Shown: one piece after another, positions 5,338 to 6,401 of the stretch
Position numbering within the stretch: position 1 is the stretch's first letter
Layout of the letters: each line of letters starts with the position of its first letter
Source: a bacterium
GTDB lineage: Bacteria; Latescibacterota; UBA2968; GCA-2709665
Length of the DNA stretch: 6,401 nucleotides
NCBI GenBank assembly: GCA_027619145.1
Contig: JAQCGA010000250.1
Coordinates: 1 to 6,401 of the forward strand
Direction: 5' to 3'
Notes under the pieces: model-generated
What the model was told of the DNA's origin: nothing
The model's database searches: none
The model's input: the letters and a program-made list of their open reading frames with translations, nothing else
Translations under genes and position numbers: made by a program

Positions 5338-6192
5338 TCAGATTTCTCCAACCAGTTTCTGGGCATTTGCGCATGTAATCTTCTGAAACGTCTCCTGGGG
5401 CAGATCAAGAGTCAACAGGAAATCTATCAACTGCGTATGAAAATGATCGCGGCCCCACAACAACTTCTCCTGAAATTCGACCAGGAAATTTCGGCTATAG
5501 GCCGGGTCCCGCTCCAGGCCTTTCAATCCAGATGCCGAAAGGTCTGCATACAGATTGTCGTACTGCTTCAGCATTTCCGCCACACGCCCTCCAGGCAAAA
5601 CCGGCCCTTTGGGGGACGGCACGCGGTCTGCCTGATCATCTCCAGAAATATGTGCCCAGAACCCTTTTGCGTGCCCGATGAAGACCGTCTCCGGGCAGGC
5701 TTGAATCGCGCGTTCCAACGCATCCATACTTCCCCCGTACCAATAGTTCGGGCGGGGATACTTCTGCGCCCCATCAATCGGGTACTCCAGATGAAGCGTA
5801 ATGGGCAGCCCCATCTCACCGCACACCTGGTACAAACGGATCGCATCTGGGTCATCAAATGGAACCCGGGCCTTCAACTCCCCAGCCAGCCGAACACCAT
5901 GGATCTCCACTGCTGCTTTGAGCCGATCGATCGCATCCGGGCGTTTCGGGTGCGGCATATACCCCAGCACGAACCGGTCCGGAGCTTCCCGGCCTACTTC
6001 CAGCACATCTCTCAACGGGATACCCCCACCGCCCTGCGGCAGATGGTCATTCAACTTTGGGCTGTAGTCTGTCTCCGGGCACTCCCAGGACAGCAGCCAC
6101 ATCTGCTCGATCCCCTGTTCATCCATATCGTTCAGCATCTTCCGGGCATCGTGCCCCCACCAGTTCGGGTGGTTGTGTGCGTCAATCAGCAT
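5338..6192 (-). CDS. Amidohydrolase-family metal-dependent hydrolase (TIM barrel)
   Basis: This 284-aa cytoplasmic protein has the amidohydrolase-2 pattern: an N-terminal HxH motif (IDAHNH, H6 and H8), LHLE with H134, VFIGHAKG with H174 and LLWGRD with the conserved Asp at 249 after the last strands. These residues normally hold one or two catalytic metal ions. The family includes decarboxylases and hydrolases of ring or lactone substrates; nothing here fixes the substrate. The W/Y-rich loop near 148-153 and a short insertion after H174 (residues 177-200) may shape the pocket. I choose the ATG at 6192 because GGAGG lies eight bases upstream and it starts the first barrel strand directly; an in-frame start at 6219 lacks such a site. 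It appears to be a single-gene unit, with terminators on both sides. Confidence 0.85.
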   Translation of the reverse strand: MLIDAHNHPNWWGHDARKMLNDMDEQGIEQMWLLSWECPETDYSPKLNDHLPQGGGGIPLRDVLEVGREAPDRFVLGYMPHPKRPDAIDRLKAAVEIHGVRLAGELKARVPFDDPDAIRLYQVCGEMGLPITLHLEYPIDGAQKYPRPNYWYGGSMDALERAIQACPETVFIGHAKGFWAHISGDDQADRVPSPKGPVLPGGRVAEMLKQYDNLYADLSASGLKGLERDPAYSRNFLVEFQEKLLWGRDHFHTQLIDFLLTLDLPQETFQKITCANAQKLVGEI

Positions 6193-6302
6193 ACGGTACC
6201 CCTCCTCGATAACGGTCAAACTCCCAGAGAAACAGGCCTCCCTTACACATCCTCAAACAATATAACGATCCCGCCTGAGAAATCAGAGAAAACCGGGTAC
6301 AC

Positions 6303-6341
6303 AAAAAGGAGGCGTGCCTGTATCTGGCACGCCTCCTTTTT
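6303..6341. terminator. Bidirectional intrinsic terminator
   Basis: Two perfectly complementary 16-base arms (6303-6318, 6326-6341) flank a seven-base loop. Five A residues lead in and five T residues end the stem, so it can terminate transcription from both sides. On the plus-strand side no gene is visible before it; on the minus-strand side it would end a gene lying right of the window, upstream of the hydrolase gene. Confidence 0.8.
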
Positions 6342-6401
6342 ACGATCCTACCATCTGTTTATCGTCTTCAGGTTGCCTGCCCCGCCAGCACACCCTGAAG
6401 C

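Overview
The window reads as bacterial DNA: tRNA genes with encoded CCA ends, strong Shine-Dalgarno sites, rho-independent terminators, a hicBA toxin-antitoxin pair and a PiT phosphate permease. By eye the base composition is moderately GC-rich. The tRNA types and the DUF3854-type primase would suit a Chloroflexota-like organism, but that is a weak inference and I would not fix a phylum. All protein genes I support lie on the minus strand.

Left flank (1-320): no convincing gene, then a strong hairpin terminator (215-267) and the 3' part of a tRNA-Pro(UGG) gene (277-320, minus), running from the anticodon loop to CCA with its 5' half missing. Middle (321-3044): about 2.7 kb of accessory DNA. 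It carries an excisionase-like HTH gene (1769-1957), a zinc-finger/TOPRIM primase-like gene broken by a one-base frameshift (744-1750), and one or two small downstream genes (539-742, 373-609). Upstream lie remnants of a second excisionase-like gene, several tiny ORFs with good ribosome-binding sites, and palindromes. It also holds what I consider the most interesting object, a non-coding RNA of about 185 nt (2613-2797, minus) with its own promoter, a three-way junction, a predicted kissing-loop contact and its own terminator. The right edge of this block is a second tRNA remnant, the 3' part of a CAU-anticodon tRNA (3045-3091, plus), followed by that tRNA's terminator.

The two tRNA remnants are from different tRNAs, both start at the anticodon loop (the usual crossover site of tyrosine integrases), and both point outwards with their own terminators outside. 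The 2.7 kb between them is therefore best read as the joined distal ends of integrative elements. No integrase gene is visible.

Right flank (3092-6401): ordinary chromosome. hicB (3456-3716) and hicA (3274-3459) overlap by ATGA and have a palindrome just upstream. A PiT inorganic phosphate transporter (3958-5052) and an amidohydrolase-family TIM-barrel hydrolase (5338-6192) follow as separately spaced units. A perfect 16-bp bidirectional terminator closes the window (6303-6341).
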